Counted from the first letter of the stretch, positions 25,931 to 35,449 are shown. The stretch: 57,210 bases of DNA from Verrucomicrobia bacterium UBA1211 (GCA_002309585.1 DBXN01000140.1:23780-80989); one strand, 5' to 3'. Notes: a model not told the origin generated them from the letters alone. Numbers and translations: made by a program.

Positions 25931-28846
25931 ATGAAACGTGTCGTGATGTTGGCTGTGCTGATTGCGGGGACATGGGCGCGTGCGGCAATGCCCGCCGGTT
26001 TTACCGATGATCTGGATGCGGCGTTGGCGGCGGCCGGTGATCAACCTCAAAAAACGGTGCTGGCCCTTTTCACCGGAAGTGACTGGTGCGCGATGGGCAG
26101 GCGTCTTGAGCGCGAGGTGCTGTCGGACCGGGAATTTCTCCGTCAGGCGGAACAGCGTTTCATCTGCGTTTACATGGATTCGCCGAATGACATTTCCCTT
26201 TTATCGGAACCGGCGCGCATCGGCAACCCCAAGTGGGCGGAACGGTATGCCATTGCCGACTATCCGACCGTTTTGCTTCTGGATCCGGCCGGCAAGATCC
26301 TCGCGCGGACTGGTTACCGACCGGGAGGCGCCGAGGCGTATCTCCGTCACCTCTCGGAACTCCTTGAACGGGCACCCCTCGTCACCCGGTACCTGACACC
26401 CTATCGGGAGGAGTTTGATGCTTTGCGGAAAACGTCCGATACCTTTATGAGGGATACGGAGAGCCGGTCTAAACGGGCGAAAGAGGCGTTACGTTTCCGC
26501 TCCCAGGCCAAAGAGATTAGGAAACGGTTCCGCGCGGAGAAGGTCCCGGAACCGCTTGCGGCGGAAGCGGAGGCGTTTCTTGAGGAGATGCTGGCCTTTA
26601 TCCGCGATCTGCGTCTGTTGAACGAGAATGGCGGTTATCCGCCGCCGAAGCCGGAAGGGGAGCCGGTTCTGGTTCCGCCGCAACCGGAGGATGCGAACGT
26701 CGAAACGGCCTACTGCCGGGATGTGGCGCTTCCGTTCTGGCGCAGGCAGATCGTCGAGACCTTCCATCCCCCGGCGGAGATATCCGCCGACGTCAGCAAC
26801 CGCATCGCGCGTATACGGGAAGCGCTCGCACTCCGGCTGGCGACGGGTTATCCGGAATTCCCGACAGGCCGCGATTTAAATGACGCCGAAGAACTGTGGG
26901 ACAAGAAGTGCCGGGATGCCGGTGTCACGCTGGCCTACTATCTCAATCAGGATAATTTCAGCTGGTACAGGAAGGGGACGCAGATCCACAAAGAGGGGAT
27001 CGCCGCGCATGACGATGCGGCGGAACCGATGCTGGGTTTCCTCTTGCGGCGGAGCGCGGCGCTGGACGCGAGAGCGCGGTATGAGTATGATACGAACCAG
27101 ACGAAGGTCATGAGCGAGTCCGAGCCGATCTTCCGGGAGTATGCGGCGGCTTTCGCCCGTGTCGCGCCGATCTTCAAGGCGGCCGACCGCCGGATCGCCG
27201 AGAATCTGGATGTGATGGGAATGTTGCCGTCGGAGGCGCCGGCGCTGCTGGAGAATCCCTATCTGGGTCTCTGCAAGAAAGCGGCGGTATGCAGGGAGGA
27301 TGCCTTTCTGGCGCGCGGCCGCGGCTGGTCGAAGGATGTGACCCAGGAAGGGTGGATCGGCTGGGAAAAAAAGAACGCCGAGACCGAGAAGTATCTTCTT
27401 GAGGCGGTCAGGATGCGTCCCGGGGCCGCCCGTCCGGCGATGATGCTTGCGGATCTGTATGGCCGCTGGGGAGGCCGGGGAGACGCCTTTTACTGGTTCA
27501 ACCGCGGGGTCTCGAACTCCCTTGATCAGGCGGTCCCGTTTCTGATGGATGTCCTCAAGCATCAAACTACCCGGTGGGGCGGTTCGCGGGATATCCTCTA
27601 CGGGGTCGCCACCCAGGCCGTTTCATCGGTCCGGACGGACTCGACCTTCGCATACCGGACGGCGGCCTGCGCGTTGGACCGGATCTTTATCTATGAGGTG
27701 GAGCATCTTCCGCAGACCAATCTGGTCAACCGTATTGTCAAAACGGAAACGGCCGAGGCGTTTTACCGGATGTTCGACGCCTACGCCGCCGCGGGGGAAC
27801 AGCCGTTCATGCCCTCTCCGGACCACTTTCGGGGGATGGGACTCGCCTTCGCGATGCAGCGTGGTGAGTGGGGGAAGGCCCGCGAATATGTCCGTGGCAT
27901 GGGTCAGCCCCTGGTCTTTAAGCATGACGCATACTGGTTGAATCTCCGCGTCCCGCGCCAGGAATATTTCCACATCGGTTCTCCCCGCCCCGATTATTTG
28001 CATACGGTCAACCTGTTTGTCGCGATCGGCCAGAACCGGCACCGTGAAGCGCTTTTCGCGGCGGAGGAGATGGCGGGCCGGAACCAGCATGAAGCCGCCC
28101 TTGCGCAGTATGAGAAGTTGCTCAAAGAGAACCTTTCATGGGAAGAACGCAATGTCGTTTCGCGGCATCTTTTCCTCGAACGGCTGAGGTTTCAGGAGTC
28201 CGCCGGGGGATGGGTGGATGTCATGCCGTCGCAACGGGGTTCCGAAGCGTGGAGTCTGGGCGCATTCGTTCAGATCGGTTCGGACGGATGGGCGCGGCCC
28301 GACAGGAAGACCGACTGTTTCCGTTATCGCACCGAAATCCCCCTGCCGTGGCGGAATGTGGAGTATGAGGCGACCGTCCATTTTGAACGGAAAGATCCTG
28401 ACCAGAAGGTCTGGACGATCGGCTGGGGACTGGGGCGTTGGAATTTGGGAACCAAGCAGATTTGGTATGGACAGTCCTGGGCCTTTCCCTATGTCCATTT
28501 CCGGCGAGATGCGAAGGGTGACCATGTCGCGATCGAGTCGATGAATCCCGCCAACTACAAAACAAACGGTGGCTCGGTCGCCAATGACGGAACCTGCGCT
28601 GAATATACGGTCTACAAAGGAGATCTCGCCTCCTCCGACACGCACACCTTTAGCCTCAAGACCACGCATGACGCATTCATCTTCACGGTTGACGGCCAGC
28701 GTGTCCTGACCATCCCCACCGAGGAGATCATCACCTTCACCCCGTACCGCCAACGTCTCAATCCCTACGACAACACCTTCCCGGTCTGGAAACTTTCCAC
28801 CAACACCGCCTTCTCCGCTTACCGTTACAGGCGGATAACGCCTTAG
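25931..28846 (+). CDS. Large exported protein with degenerate thioredoxin fold
   Basis: A 971-residue protein with a Sec signal (cleavage near ARA at 16-18). Residues ~25-155 form a thioredoxin-like domain: LALFTGSDWCAMGRRLEREV, DYPTVLLLDPAGKIL with the cis-Pro. The active site is C-A-M-G (Cys53, Gly56), so the second redox cysteine is missing. A charged helical stretch follows (160-230), then a long region with short helical-repeat features (LYGRWGGRGDAFYWFNRGV), and a beta-rich C-terminal domain (about 755-965) that looks like a lectin or laminin-G sandwich. I do not recognise the whole architecture. It follows the GH89-like gene by 67 bases and may bind glycans. Confidence 0.6.
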   Translation: MKRVVMLAVLIAGTWARAAMPAGFTDDLDAALAAAGDQPQKTVLALFTGSDWCAMGRRLEREVLSDREFLRQAEQRFICVYMDSPNDISLLSEPARIGNPKWAERYAIADYPTVLLLDPAGKILARTGYRPGGAEAYLRHLSELLERAPLVTRYLTPYREEFDALRKTSDTFMRDTESRSKRAKEALRFRSQAKEIRKRFRAEKVPEPLAAEAEAFLEEMLAFIRDLRLLNENGGYPPPKPEGEPVLVPPQPEDANVETAYCRDVALPFWRRQIVETFHPPAEISADVSNRIARIREALALRLATGYPEFPTGRDLNDAEELWDKKCRDAGVTLAYYLNQDNFSWYRKGTQIHKEGIAAHDDAAEPMLGFLLRRSAALDARARYEYDTNQTKVMSESEPIFREYAAAFARVAPIFKAADRRIAENLDVMGMLPSEAPALLENPYLGLCKKAAVCREDAFLARGRGWSKDVTQEGWIGWEKKNAETEKYLLEAVRMRPGAARPAMMLADLYGRWGGRGDAFYWFNRGVSNSLDQAVPFLMDVLKHQTTRWGGSRDILYGVATQAVSSVRTDSTFAYRTAACALDRIFIYEVEHLPQTNLVNRIVKTETAEAFYRMFDAYAAAGEQPFMPSPDHFRGMGLAFAMQRGEWGKAREYVRGMGQPLVFKHDAYWLNLRVPRQEYFHIGSPRPDYLHTVNLFVAIGQNRHREALFAAEEMAGRNQHEAALAQYEKLLKENLSWEERNVVSRHLFLERLRFQESAGGWVDVMPSQRGSEAWSLGAFVQIGSDGWARPDRKTDCFRYRTEIPLPWRNVEYEATVHFERKDPDQKVWTIGWGLGRWNLGTKQIWYGQSWAFPYVHFRRDAKGDHVAIESMNPANYKTNGGSVANDGTCAEYTVYKGDLASSDTHTFSLKTTHDAFIFTVDGQRVLTIPTEEIITFTPYRQRLNPYDNTFPVWKLSTNTAFSAYRYRRITP

Positions 28847-28888
28847 TCTGACGTCTGATGTCCGATGTTCCAACCACCTAACCATCCC
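28844..28888. repeat. 7-base word array, TCTGATG family
   Basis: After the TAG stop: TCTGACG / TCTGATG / TCCGATG / TTCCAAC / CACCTAA / CCATCCC. The first three words are near-identical, the others decayed. The related words AAGTCTG/AAGTCCG occur at 14949. Confidence 0.6.
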
Positions 28889-28930
28889 ATGGCTTTGGCT
28901 GATTTATTGTGGCGGAAAGGGGCGCCGCTG

Positions 28931-28939
28931 TGTTAAAAT
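28931..28939 (+). promoter_or_regulatory. Extended -10 element before nadB
   Basis: TGTTAAAAT fits the extended -10 (TGn + TAAAAT), 32 bases before the nadB start. No -35 match is seen at normal spacing, as is common for extended -10 promoters. Confidence 0.35.
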
Positions 28940-28970
28940 AATTGCACTTTTTGAACGATGCGGAGGGATT

Positions 28971-30575
28971 ATGGGAATGCGCGTCGAATCGTGTGACTTT
29001 TTTATTGTCGGAAGCGGGATCGCGGGATTGATGAGCGCGTTATACCTGGCGCCGTATGGCCAGGTCTTGCTGGTGACAAAGAAGAAGCTCGATGATTGCA
29101 ACACCAACCACGCGCAGGGCGGGATCGCCTGCGTGATGGAGTTGGAGGACAGTTTCGATCAGCATATCGCCGATACGCTGATCGCGGGGGCGGGTTTGTG
29201 CGACGAGGAGGTGGTCCGGACGATCGTCTCCAGCGGTCCCGCCCGAATCGCCGATCTGGAGAAGCTGGGGGTCTCGTTCAACGGGCGGCCGGACGGCCAG
29301 CCGGGGTATGACCTGGGCCGCGAGGGGGGACACTCCCGCCGGCGTATCCTCCACGCGGGGGACATCACCGGCCAGCGGGTTGAGGCGGTGCTGGTCGAGC
29401 GGGTCCGGAAGAACCGGAACATCAAGGTCTGCGAGTTCTCGATGGTGATCGACCTGATCACCTCCAAGTTCCTGAAGCGTGAAGGTGAGAACCGCTGTCT
29501 GGGCGCCTATGTGTTCGATGAGCGGAAGGGGGAGATCTACGCGGTCCGGTCGCCGAACACGATTCTGGCAACGGGCGGGTGCGGCAAGGTCTATCTCTAC
29601 ACCTGCAATCCCGATATCGCGACCGGAGACGGGATCGCGCTCGCGTGGCGAGCGGGTGCGCAGATCGCGAACATGGAGTTCATCCAGTTCCATCCGACCT
29701 GTCTCTACCATCCGCAGGCGAAGCGGTTTCTGATCAGTGAGGCGGTCCGTGGCGAGGGCGCGGAACTGGTGGATATCGACGGCAAGCCCTTCATGAAGAA
29801 GTACGATCCGCGCGGGGCGTTGGCGCCGCGCGACATCGTGGCGCGGGCGATCGACTCGGAGATGAAGCGGACCGGCGCGCCGTACTGCGCGTTGGATATC
29901 CGGCACAAGGGCAAGGCCTTCCTGAAGGAGCGCTTCCCGAACATCTACAACACCTGCCTCTCGTTCGGGATCGACATGGCGAAGGACCTGATCCCGATCG
30001 TGCCGGCGGCCCATTACTGCTGCGGCGGCGTGCGGGCGGGGGTGGACGGCAAGACTTCGCTGCCTGGGCTTTCGGCGGTTGGAGAGACGGCCTGCACGGG
30101 TCTGCACGGGGCCAACCGGCTGGCCAGCAACTCCCTGCTGGAGGCGGTTGTCTGCGCGTATGAGAACGCGCGGCGCGTGGCGGAACTGCCCCGGACACTC
30201 CCCGACCACCTTCGTATTCCCGACTGGCAGTACGGGACGGCGGTGGCGAGTGACGAGGCGGTCATGGTGGCGCATAACTGGATGGAGGCGCGGACCTGCA
30301 TGTGGGACTATGTCGGCATCGTCCGGACCAACAAGCGGCTGGAGCGCGCGCGCCACCGGATCAAGAATCTCCGCAAAGAGATCCGGGAGTACTATTTCGA
30401 CTATCTGGTGACGCCCGACACGCTGGAGCTGCGGAACCTGGCCTTGGTCGGGGAACTGATCATCACCTGCGCGATGCGCCGCAAGGAGTCGCGGGGACTG
30501 CACTACACGCTGGATTATCCCGAGACGCGCCGGACGGCGCGCGATACGGTCATTGTCCGGGGTTCCCATTTCTAA
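28971..30575 (+). CDS. nadB: L-aspartate oxidase
   Basis: Flavoprotein oxidising L-aspartate to iminoaspartate, the first step of de novo NAD synthesis; in anaerobes fumarate can serve as acceptor. The 534-residue product has the FAD-binding GSGIAG (residues 14-19), the NHAQGGIAC block, the active-site region GEGAELVDIDGKPFM with PRDIVARAI, the HYCCGGVRAGVDG loop and GLHGANRLASNSLLEAVV. GGAGG precedes the ATG. queA begins three bases after its stop. Neither nadA nor nadC is in the window, so the quinolinate pathway is not clustered here. Confidence 0.95.
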   Translation: MGMRVESCDFFIVGSGIAGLMSALYLAPYGQVLLVTKKKLDDCNTNHAQGGIACVMELEDSFDQHIADTLIAGAGLCDEEVVRTIVSSGPARIADLEKLGVSFNGRPDGQPGYDLGREGGHSRRRILHAGDITGQRVEAVLVERVRKNRNIKVCEFSMVIDLITSKFLKREGENRCLGAYVFDERKGEIYAVRSPNTILATGGCGKVYLYTCNPDIATGDGIALAWRAGAQIANMEFIQFHPTCLYHPQAKRFLISEAVRGEGAELVDIDGKPFMKKYDPRGALAPRDIVARAIDSEMKRTGAPYCALDIRHKGKAFLKERFPNIYNTCLSFGIDMAKDLIPIVPAAHYCCGGVRAGVDGKTSLPGLSAVGETACTGLHGANRLASNSLLEAVVCAYENARRVAELPRTLPDHLRIPDWQYGTAVASDEAVMVAHNWMEARTCMWDYVGIVRTNKRLERARHRIKNLRKEIREYYFDYLVTPDTLELRNLALVGELIITCAMRRKESRGLHYTLDYPETRRTARDTVIVRGSHF

Positions 30576-30578
30576 GCG

Positions 30579-31661
30579 ATGAAGACCTCCGATTTCCACT
30601 ATGACCTGCCGCAGGAGTTGATTGCCCAGGAGCCGCCTGCCGAACGCGGCCAGTCGCGGATGATGGTGCTCCATCGTCAGGACGGGCGGTTGGAGCATCG
30701 GCACATTGCGGATATCGTGGACTATCTGGATGCGAACGATCTGCTGGTGGTCAATGACACGAAGGTTTTCCCCGCCCGAATCAAGGGACAGTGGTCGGAC
30801 ACGGGCGGCGCGCTGGAGTTGCTGTTGCTGGAGCCCCTACCCGTGCCGGGGGAGCGGGTCGGCGCGGCGGAGGAGGTGACCTGCTGGTCCTGCATCAGCG
30901 GTTCGGGACGCCCGGTCAGGGTTGGGTTGCGTGCCCGGTTCGCGGAGGACCATCTGGAGGCGGAGATCCTGGAGAAGACGGGGGAGGGGACCTGCCGGGT
31001 TCTCTTTCTGGCGGACGGTCCGCTGATGGGGATTTTGGACCGGTACGGTTTGACCCCTGTCCCGCCCTACATCCATCGGTCGGGCGATCCGCGTCAGGCG
31101 CGGCTGGACCGGGAGCGGTATCAGACCATCTATGCCCGCGAAGTGGGGGCGGTCGCCGCCCCGACGGCGGGTCTGCACTTTTCGGAGGCGATCCTTCAGC
31201 GGCTCGCCGAGAAGGGCGTGCAACGGGCGTCGGTCACACTGCATGTCGGCCCCGGCACCTTCAAGCCGGTCAAGTGCGAGACGGTGGAGGATCACCGGAT
31301 GGATGCCGAGCGGTATACCGTTTCGGAAGAGACGGCGCGGGCGATCGCCGCCTGCCGGGCGCGGGGCGGACGGGTTGTGGCGGTCGGAAGCACCAGCGTG
31401 CGGACCCTGGAGACCGTTGCGGCGGCGCACGACGGGACAGTTGTGGCGGAACATGGAAGCAGTTCGATCTTCATCTATCCACCCTTCACCTTCCGGGTGA
31501 CCGATGTGATGCTGACCAATTTCCATCTGCCGCAATCGACGCTGCTGATGATGGTCTCGGCCTTGGCGGGGCGGGAGCGGATCCTTTCCGCCTATCAAGA
31601 GGCGATCCGTGAACGGTATCGGTTCTTCAGCTACGGGGATTGCATGCTGATTGTGGGTTGA
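30579..31661 (+). CDS. queA: S-adenosylmethionine:tRNA ribosyltransferase-isomerase
   Basis: Transfers the ribosyl part of SAM to 7-aminomethyl-deazaguanine in tRNA, making epoxyqueuosine. The 360-residue product matches the family from end to end: DFHYDLPQELIAQEP at the N-terminus, LLVVNDTKVFPARIKG, the central AAPTAGLHFSE block, TLHVGPGTFKPVK and VMLTNFHLPQSTLLMMVSA, with DCMLIVG at the end. It starts three bases after nadB, so the two are co-transcribed and probably coupled. The TGA stop lies inside the first GGTTGAG word of a long array. Confidence 0.96.
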   Translation: MKTSDFHYDLPQELIAQEPPAERGQSRMMVLHRQDGRLEHRHIADIVDYLDANDLLVVNDTKVFPARIKGQWSDTGGALELLLLEPLPVPGERVGAAEEVTCWSCISGSGRPVRVGLRARFAEDHLEAEILEKTGEGTCRVLFLADGPLMGILDRYGLTPVPPYIHRSGDPRQARLDRERYQTIYAREVGAVAAPTAGLHFSEAILQRLAEKGVQRASVTLHVGPGTFKPVKCETVEDHRMDAERYTVSEETARAIAACRARGGRVVAVGSTSVRTLETVAAAHDGTVVAEHGSSSIFIYPPFTFRVTDVMLTNFHLPQSTLLMMVSALAGRERILSAYQEAIRERYRFFSYGDCMLIVG

Positions 31662-31839
31662 GGGTTGAGCGTTGAGAAAAGGTTAAAAAACTAAAGAGGG
31701 GAACGGGGAATGGGGAAGAGTGTTCAGTGAGCAGTGGTCAGTGTTCAGTGGTCAATGGGACAGTCGTGTGTCGCGTGTCCCGTCCCGCTCAACGCTCAAC
31801 GCTCAACCCGCAACGTTCCTCGGGGAACGGGGAAGAGGA
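31658..31839. repeat. Long multi-family word array after queA
   Basis: Begins with GGTTGAG words (first one holds the queA stop) and AAGGTTAAA words. From 31700 to 31839 the sequence is twenty consecutive 7-base units in one unbroken register: ggaacgg, ggaatgg, ggaagag, tgttcag, tgagcag, tggtcag, tgttcag, tggtcaa, tgggaca, gtcgtgt, gtcgcgt, gtcccgt, cccgctc, aacgctc twice, aacccgc, aacgttc, ctcgggg, aacgggg, aagagga. At least four word families are linked by intermediate words. Confidence 0.9.
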
Positions 31840-31840
31840 C

Positions 31841-31871
31841 TTGACGTTTCTTGATTTTAGGTCGCGATAAA
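31841..31871 (+). promoter_or_regulatory. Weak candidate promoter for the SGNH gene
   Basis: TTGACG (31841-31846) directly follows the word array; GATAAA (31866-31871) lies 19 bases on, which is a long spacer. The start codon is 13 bases further. Confidence 0.28.
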
Positions 31872-31884
31872 AGGGGATGATACG

Positions 31885-32556
31885 ATGCGGAACTTCAGAG
31901 TGGGGGCATGGATTATGTTTTTGGGCGGGATGGCGGCGGCAATCGCCATTCTGGCGTGGGGCATGAAGGACAGGCGGCCGGTTTTGGTCTGCCTGGGGGA
32001 CAGCCTGACCTCCTGCGGGGGAAAGGGAGGCCATTACAGCGACTGGCTGCAGCGACAGATGCCGGATGTCTGTGTGGTCGATGCGGGTATCGGCGGGGAT
32101 ACGCTCGACGGCGGCTTACGCCGTTATTCCAAGGATGTGCTGGAACGCCATCCCGATGTGGTTTTGATCGCATTGGGGGCGAATGATTTCTGGCGCAATT
32201 CCCGGACGGTCAAAGAGATGTTCGCCGATCTGGAGTCTATGATCGTCCAGGCGAAGGCGATAGGTTGCGAGGTGGTTGTGGCCGGCTGTTTCGGGAAGCG
32301 TGACTTCTGGAACGAGATCTGCACGGAATTCAGCGCGTCGCGGTTCAAACTCGCGTCGGACATGGGTGCGGCGGAGGAGGCGCTTTGCCGAAAATACAAG
32401 TGCCGTTACGTGCCGAACATGCAGGTGGATGTGAAACCCAACCGTCTCGCGCCGTTCTGGGATGAGACCGATCATCCGAACAAGGCCGGAAATGAGCAGG
32501 TCGCGCTCCGTCTCCTTCCCGCGCTTCGTAAAGCGGTGGCTGCGAAGCGGAAGTGA
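31885..32556 (+). CDS. SGNH/GDSL-type hydrolase
   Basis: Exported or membrane-anchored serine esterase of 223 residues. One N-terminal hydrophobic helix (about 8-26) serves as signal or anchor. The SGNH blocks are present in order: GDSLTSCGG (nucleophile Ser in block I), GIGGDTL (Gly, block II), LGANDFWRN (Asn, block III) and DETDHPNKAGNEQVA (Asp and His, block V). It is probably an O-acetyl or acyl esterase acting on glycans, given the GH2 gene 67 bases downstream. AAAAGGGGATGATACG before the ATG contains the ribosome-binding site. Confidence 0.85.
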   Translation: MRNFRVGAWIMFLGGMAAAIAILAWGMKDRRPVLVCLGDSLTSCGGKGGHYSDWLQRQMPDVCVVDAGIGGDTLDGGLRRYSKDVLERHPDVVLIALGANDFWRNSRTVKEMFADLESMIVQAKAIGCEVVVAGCFGKRDFWNEICTEFSASRFKLASDMGAAEEALCRKYKCRYVPNMQVDVKPNRLAPFWDETDHPNKAGNEQVALRLLPALRKAVAAKRK

Positions 32557-32623
32557 ATGGGACACTGCGATTGGCGGATTCAGGATCTGGGGTTGTCGGG
32601 AGAGATCGGGAAAGGGGTTTGAA

Positions 32624-35449
32624 ATGAAAAGCGGTTTGGGAATCTGGGTTGCGGCGGTATGTGCGGGATGGTCGCTTCGGGCGGACGAGGTGCTGACGCT
32701 GGGGTGGCGGTTCGCGAAGGAAACGGATCGGAATCTGTCGGCGGAAAAGATAGATTTCGACGACTCGGCTTGGCGGGAGGTCCGGGTGCCGCATGACTGG
32801 GCGATTTCAGGGCCGTTCGACCCCAAGGGAAACGGCGGGACCGGGAAGTTGCCGTGGCAGGGGGTCGGCTGGTATCGGAAGACCCTGGAACTGGCCGCGT
32901 CGGATGCGGGGAAGTGCGTTTATCTCGATTTTGATGGTGTGATGGCTTCGCCCCAAGTCTATGTGAACGGTCAGCTGGCGGGCGGTTGGGATTACGGATA
33001 CATGAGCTTCCGGGTGGATGCGACGCCGTATGTGAAGTTCGGAGAGAAGAATGTGATCGCGGTGCGGGTTTCGACCCTTGACCACCGTTCGCGGTGGTAT
33101 CCCGGGGCGGGCATCTACCGCAAGGTCGTCTTGCGGATTCAGAATTCTTCCCATTTCGCCTATCACGGTATCCAGATCACGACGCCGGAGGTGGAGAAGG
33201 ATCGCGCGACGGTGACGGTGAAGTGGGAGATTGAACAGGCGCCCCTTGACGCGGCGGTTGCGGTGAAACTCATGCGGAAGGGGATTGTCGCCGCGGAGAG
33301 TTCCGCGTTTGCCTCGGCGGGCAGTCTGAATCTGACGGTCGGAACACCCGCGCTTTGGGATGTCGAGTCGCCCAACCTCTACACGGCGGCGGTGGCGCTG
33401 AAATCGGCGGCGGGCGAGACGTTGGCGGAGGAGCGGATCCGCTTCGGCATCCGGACCATCGCGTTTCCGGTTGCGACCGGTCCGTTGGCGAATGACTGGG
33501 CGGCGAACGGGTTTCACCTGAACGGGCGGCGGGTTCAGATGCGCGGCGTCAACCTCCATTCCGATCTCGGATTGCTGGGCATGGCGTTTGACCGGTCGGC
33601 GATGCGGCGGCAGCTGTCGATCATGAAGGCGATGGGCGTGAACGCCCTGCGGACCAGCCACAACGCGCCGGCGCCGGAGGTTTTGGATCTGTGCGACGAG
33701 ATGGGTATTCTGGTGTGGGATGAGTGCTTCGACAAGTGGGACGGAACGGCGGGACGCAAATCGAACGAGAAGCTGGAGCCGTATGTGGCGCGGAATCTCC
33801 AGGCCTTTGTGAAGCGGGACCGGAACCATCCCTCGGTGGTGGTCTGGTCGATGAGCAACGAGATCGGGAAGGGCAAGCCCGATGATCCGAAGAACAATGG
33901 GCTGACCCGTGCGCGGTGCGCTCTCTTCCGTGAGAAAATGCGGGAACTGGACACAACCCGCCCCATCGGGAATGGAAACATCTACTTCATGTCCTACAAG
34001 GATGTCCTCGATGACGGCATCTATGACGATCTGGATATCACCGGGTGGAACTACGGCGGCTGTTACCGTCCGGTCAAGGAGAAGTATCCGACGAAGCCGC
34101 TCGTCTATTCGGAGTCGGCGTCTGCATACAGCTCATACGGTTTTTATATCAACCCGCCTCCGACGGGTAAACGGGAACTGCGCACCAACCAGTATCAGGT
34201 CGATTCGTATGACCACAATGCGGGGCCCGACATTGCGGATGTCGAATTCGACCGCATGGAACGCGACCGCTACGTCTGCGGCGAGTTTGTCTGGACCGGT
34301 TTCGATTATCTGGGCGAACCCACCCCTCACGCCGATTCCCGTTCGTCCTATTTCGGGATCGTCGATCTGACGGGCGTCCCGAAGGATCGCTATTACCTCT
34401 ACCGGAGTTATTGGAATCCCCAGGCTGACACCCTCCACATCCTGCCGCATTGGAACTGGGCGGGGCTGGAAGGTAAGTCGGTTCCCGTCTACGTCTACAC
34501 CAGCGGCGACTCTGCGGAACTTTTCCTCAACGGGCGTTCACTGGGCATCCGCAAAAAGGATGGGCAATCGCTGCCCGGCTTCACGAATCTCATGACGAAA
34601 GCGGCGGTGACGGCCTCCTCCGTCGAGGACGACAAGGGGAATTTCGCGAAGTTGGCGATCGATGGCGATTCCGCGACACGCTGGTGCGCGGCGACGCGGC
34701 ATCTGCCGGAATGGATTCAGTTCGATCTGGGCGAACCCAAGACCTTCCGCTATCTCGCGATCGAATTCGAGTTTGAGTATGCCCTGTATGCCTTCGAGGC
34801 GCAGGTGTCGGCCGATGGCGAGCGGTGGGAGACGGTTTTCGCCAAGAAGGCGGGCGAGACAAAGCCGATCGCGCTTGAGAAGCCGGTGACCGCGCGGTAT
34901 GTGAAAGTGACGGTGACGGAGGTGCAGAAGGGGTATTTCGCGTCGATCCGCGATGTGTACGCGAGTCCGGATCCGATTCCGACGCTCTCGCAGCCCTATT
35001 ATCGGATCTGCGACAAATACCGGTTGCGTTGGCTGGATGTGCCGTATGAGCCGGGTGAACTGAAGGTGATCGCCTATAAGGACGGTAAACGGCTGGGCGA
35101 GAAGACAATGCGGACGGCGGGCGAGCCGGCGGCGCTGAAACTGACGGTCGAGCCGAAGTATTCGGATGACGAAGACGAATTGATCTGGGTCCAGATCGAT
35201 GCGCTGGACGCGAAAGGTGTCCGGAATCCGTTGGCTATGAACCGTCTCCAGTTCAAGCTGGAGGGCAACGGTACGATTCTGGGTGTCGGGAACGGTAATC
35301 CCCATGCGTTTGAGGCATTCACCGAGACCGCCTCGCATCCGCTCTTCTATGGGAAGGCGATGGCGGTGATCCGCCGGGACACTCCGGGACCGTTGTCTCT
35401 GACCGTCACATCGGAGGGTTTAACCGCCGCGACCGTGACGCTTCCTTAA
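32624..35449 (+). CDS. GH2 beta-galactosidase with F5/8C domain
   Basis: Secreted retaining exo-beta-glycosidase, most likely a beta-galactosidase. The 941-residue product starts at 32624 (AAAGGGG upstream), with a Sec signal ending near LRA. Domains in order: GH2 sugar-binding sandwich (about 22-180, RVPHDWAISGPFD), immunoglobulin-like sandwich (185-285), TIM barrel with acid/base Glu413 in WSMSNEIGKG and nucleophile Glu497 in LVYSESAS, then an inserted F5/8 type C (discoidin) module (about 658-780, IDGDSATRWCA) and a C-terminal DUF4982-like domain (YEPGELKVIAYKDGKR). The F5/8C module suggests cell-surface or mucin glycan targeting. Its TAA stop overlaps the convergent tsaC stop. Confidence 0.9.
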   Translation: MKSGLGIWVAAVCAGWSLRADEVLTLGWRFAKETDRNLSAEKIDFDDSAWREVRVPHDWAISGPFDPKGNGGTGKLPWQGVGWYRKTLELAASDAGKCVYLDFDGVMASPQVYVNGQLAGGWDYGYMSFRVDATPYVKFGEKNVIAVRVSTLDHRSRWYPGAGIYRKVVLRIQNSSHFAYHGIQITTPEVEKDRATVTVKWEIEQAPLDAAVAVKLMRKGIVAAESSAFASAGSLNLTVGTPALWDVESPNLYTAAVALKSAAGETLAEERIRFGIRTIAFPVATGPLANDWAANGFHLNGRRVQMRGVNLHSDLGLLGMAFDRSAMRRQLSIMKAMGVNALRTSHNAPAPEVLDLCDEMGILVWDECFDKWDGTAGRKSNEKLEPYVARNLQAFVKRDRNHPSVVVWSMSNEIGKGKPDDPKNNGLTRARCALFREKMRELDTTRPIGNGNIYFMSYKDVLDDGIYDDLDITGWNYGGCYRPVKEKYPTKPLVYSESASAYSSYGFYINPPPTGKRELRTNQYQVDSYDHNAGPDIADVEFDRMERDRYVCGEFVWTGFDYLGEPTPHADSRSSYFGIVDLTGVPKDRYYLYRSYWNPQADTLHILPHWNWAGLEGKSVPVYVYTSGDSAELFLNGRSLGIRKKDGQSLPGFTNLMTKAAVTASSVEDDKGNFAKLAIDGDSATRWCAATRHLPEWIQFDLGEPKTFRYLAIEFEFEYALYAFEAQVSADGERWETVFAKKAGETKPIALEKPVTARYVKVTVTEVQKGYFASIRDVYASPDPIPTLSQPYYRICDKYRLRWLDVPYEPGELKVIAYKDGKRLGEKTMRTAGEPAALKLTVEPKYSDDEDELIWVQIDALDAKGVRNPLAMNRLQFKLEGNGTILGVGNGNPHAFEAFTETASHPLFYGKAMAVIRRDTPGPLSLTVTSEGLTAATVTLP

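Noticed and set aside
29040..30704. 554-codon open frame on the minus strand
   Set aside because: Complete antisense shadow of nadB; long antisense frames are common in GC-rich genes. Its residue pattern (many R, H, P, D) is not protein-like.
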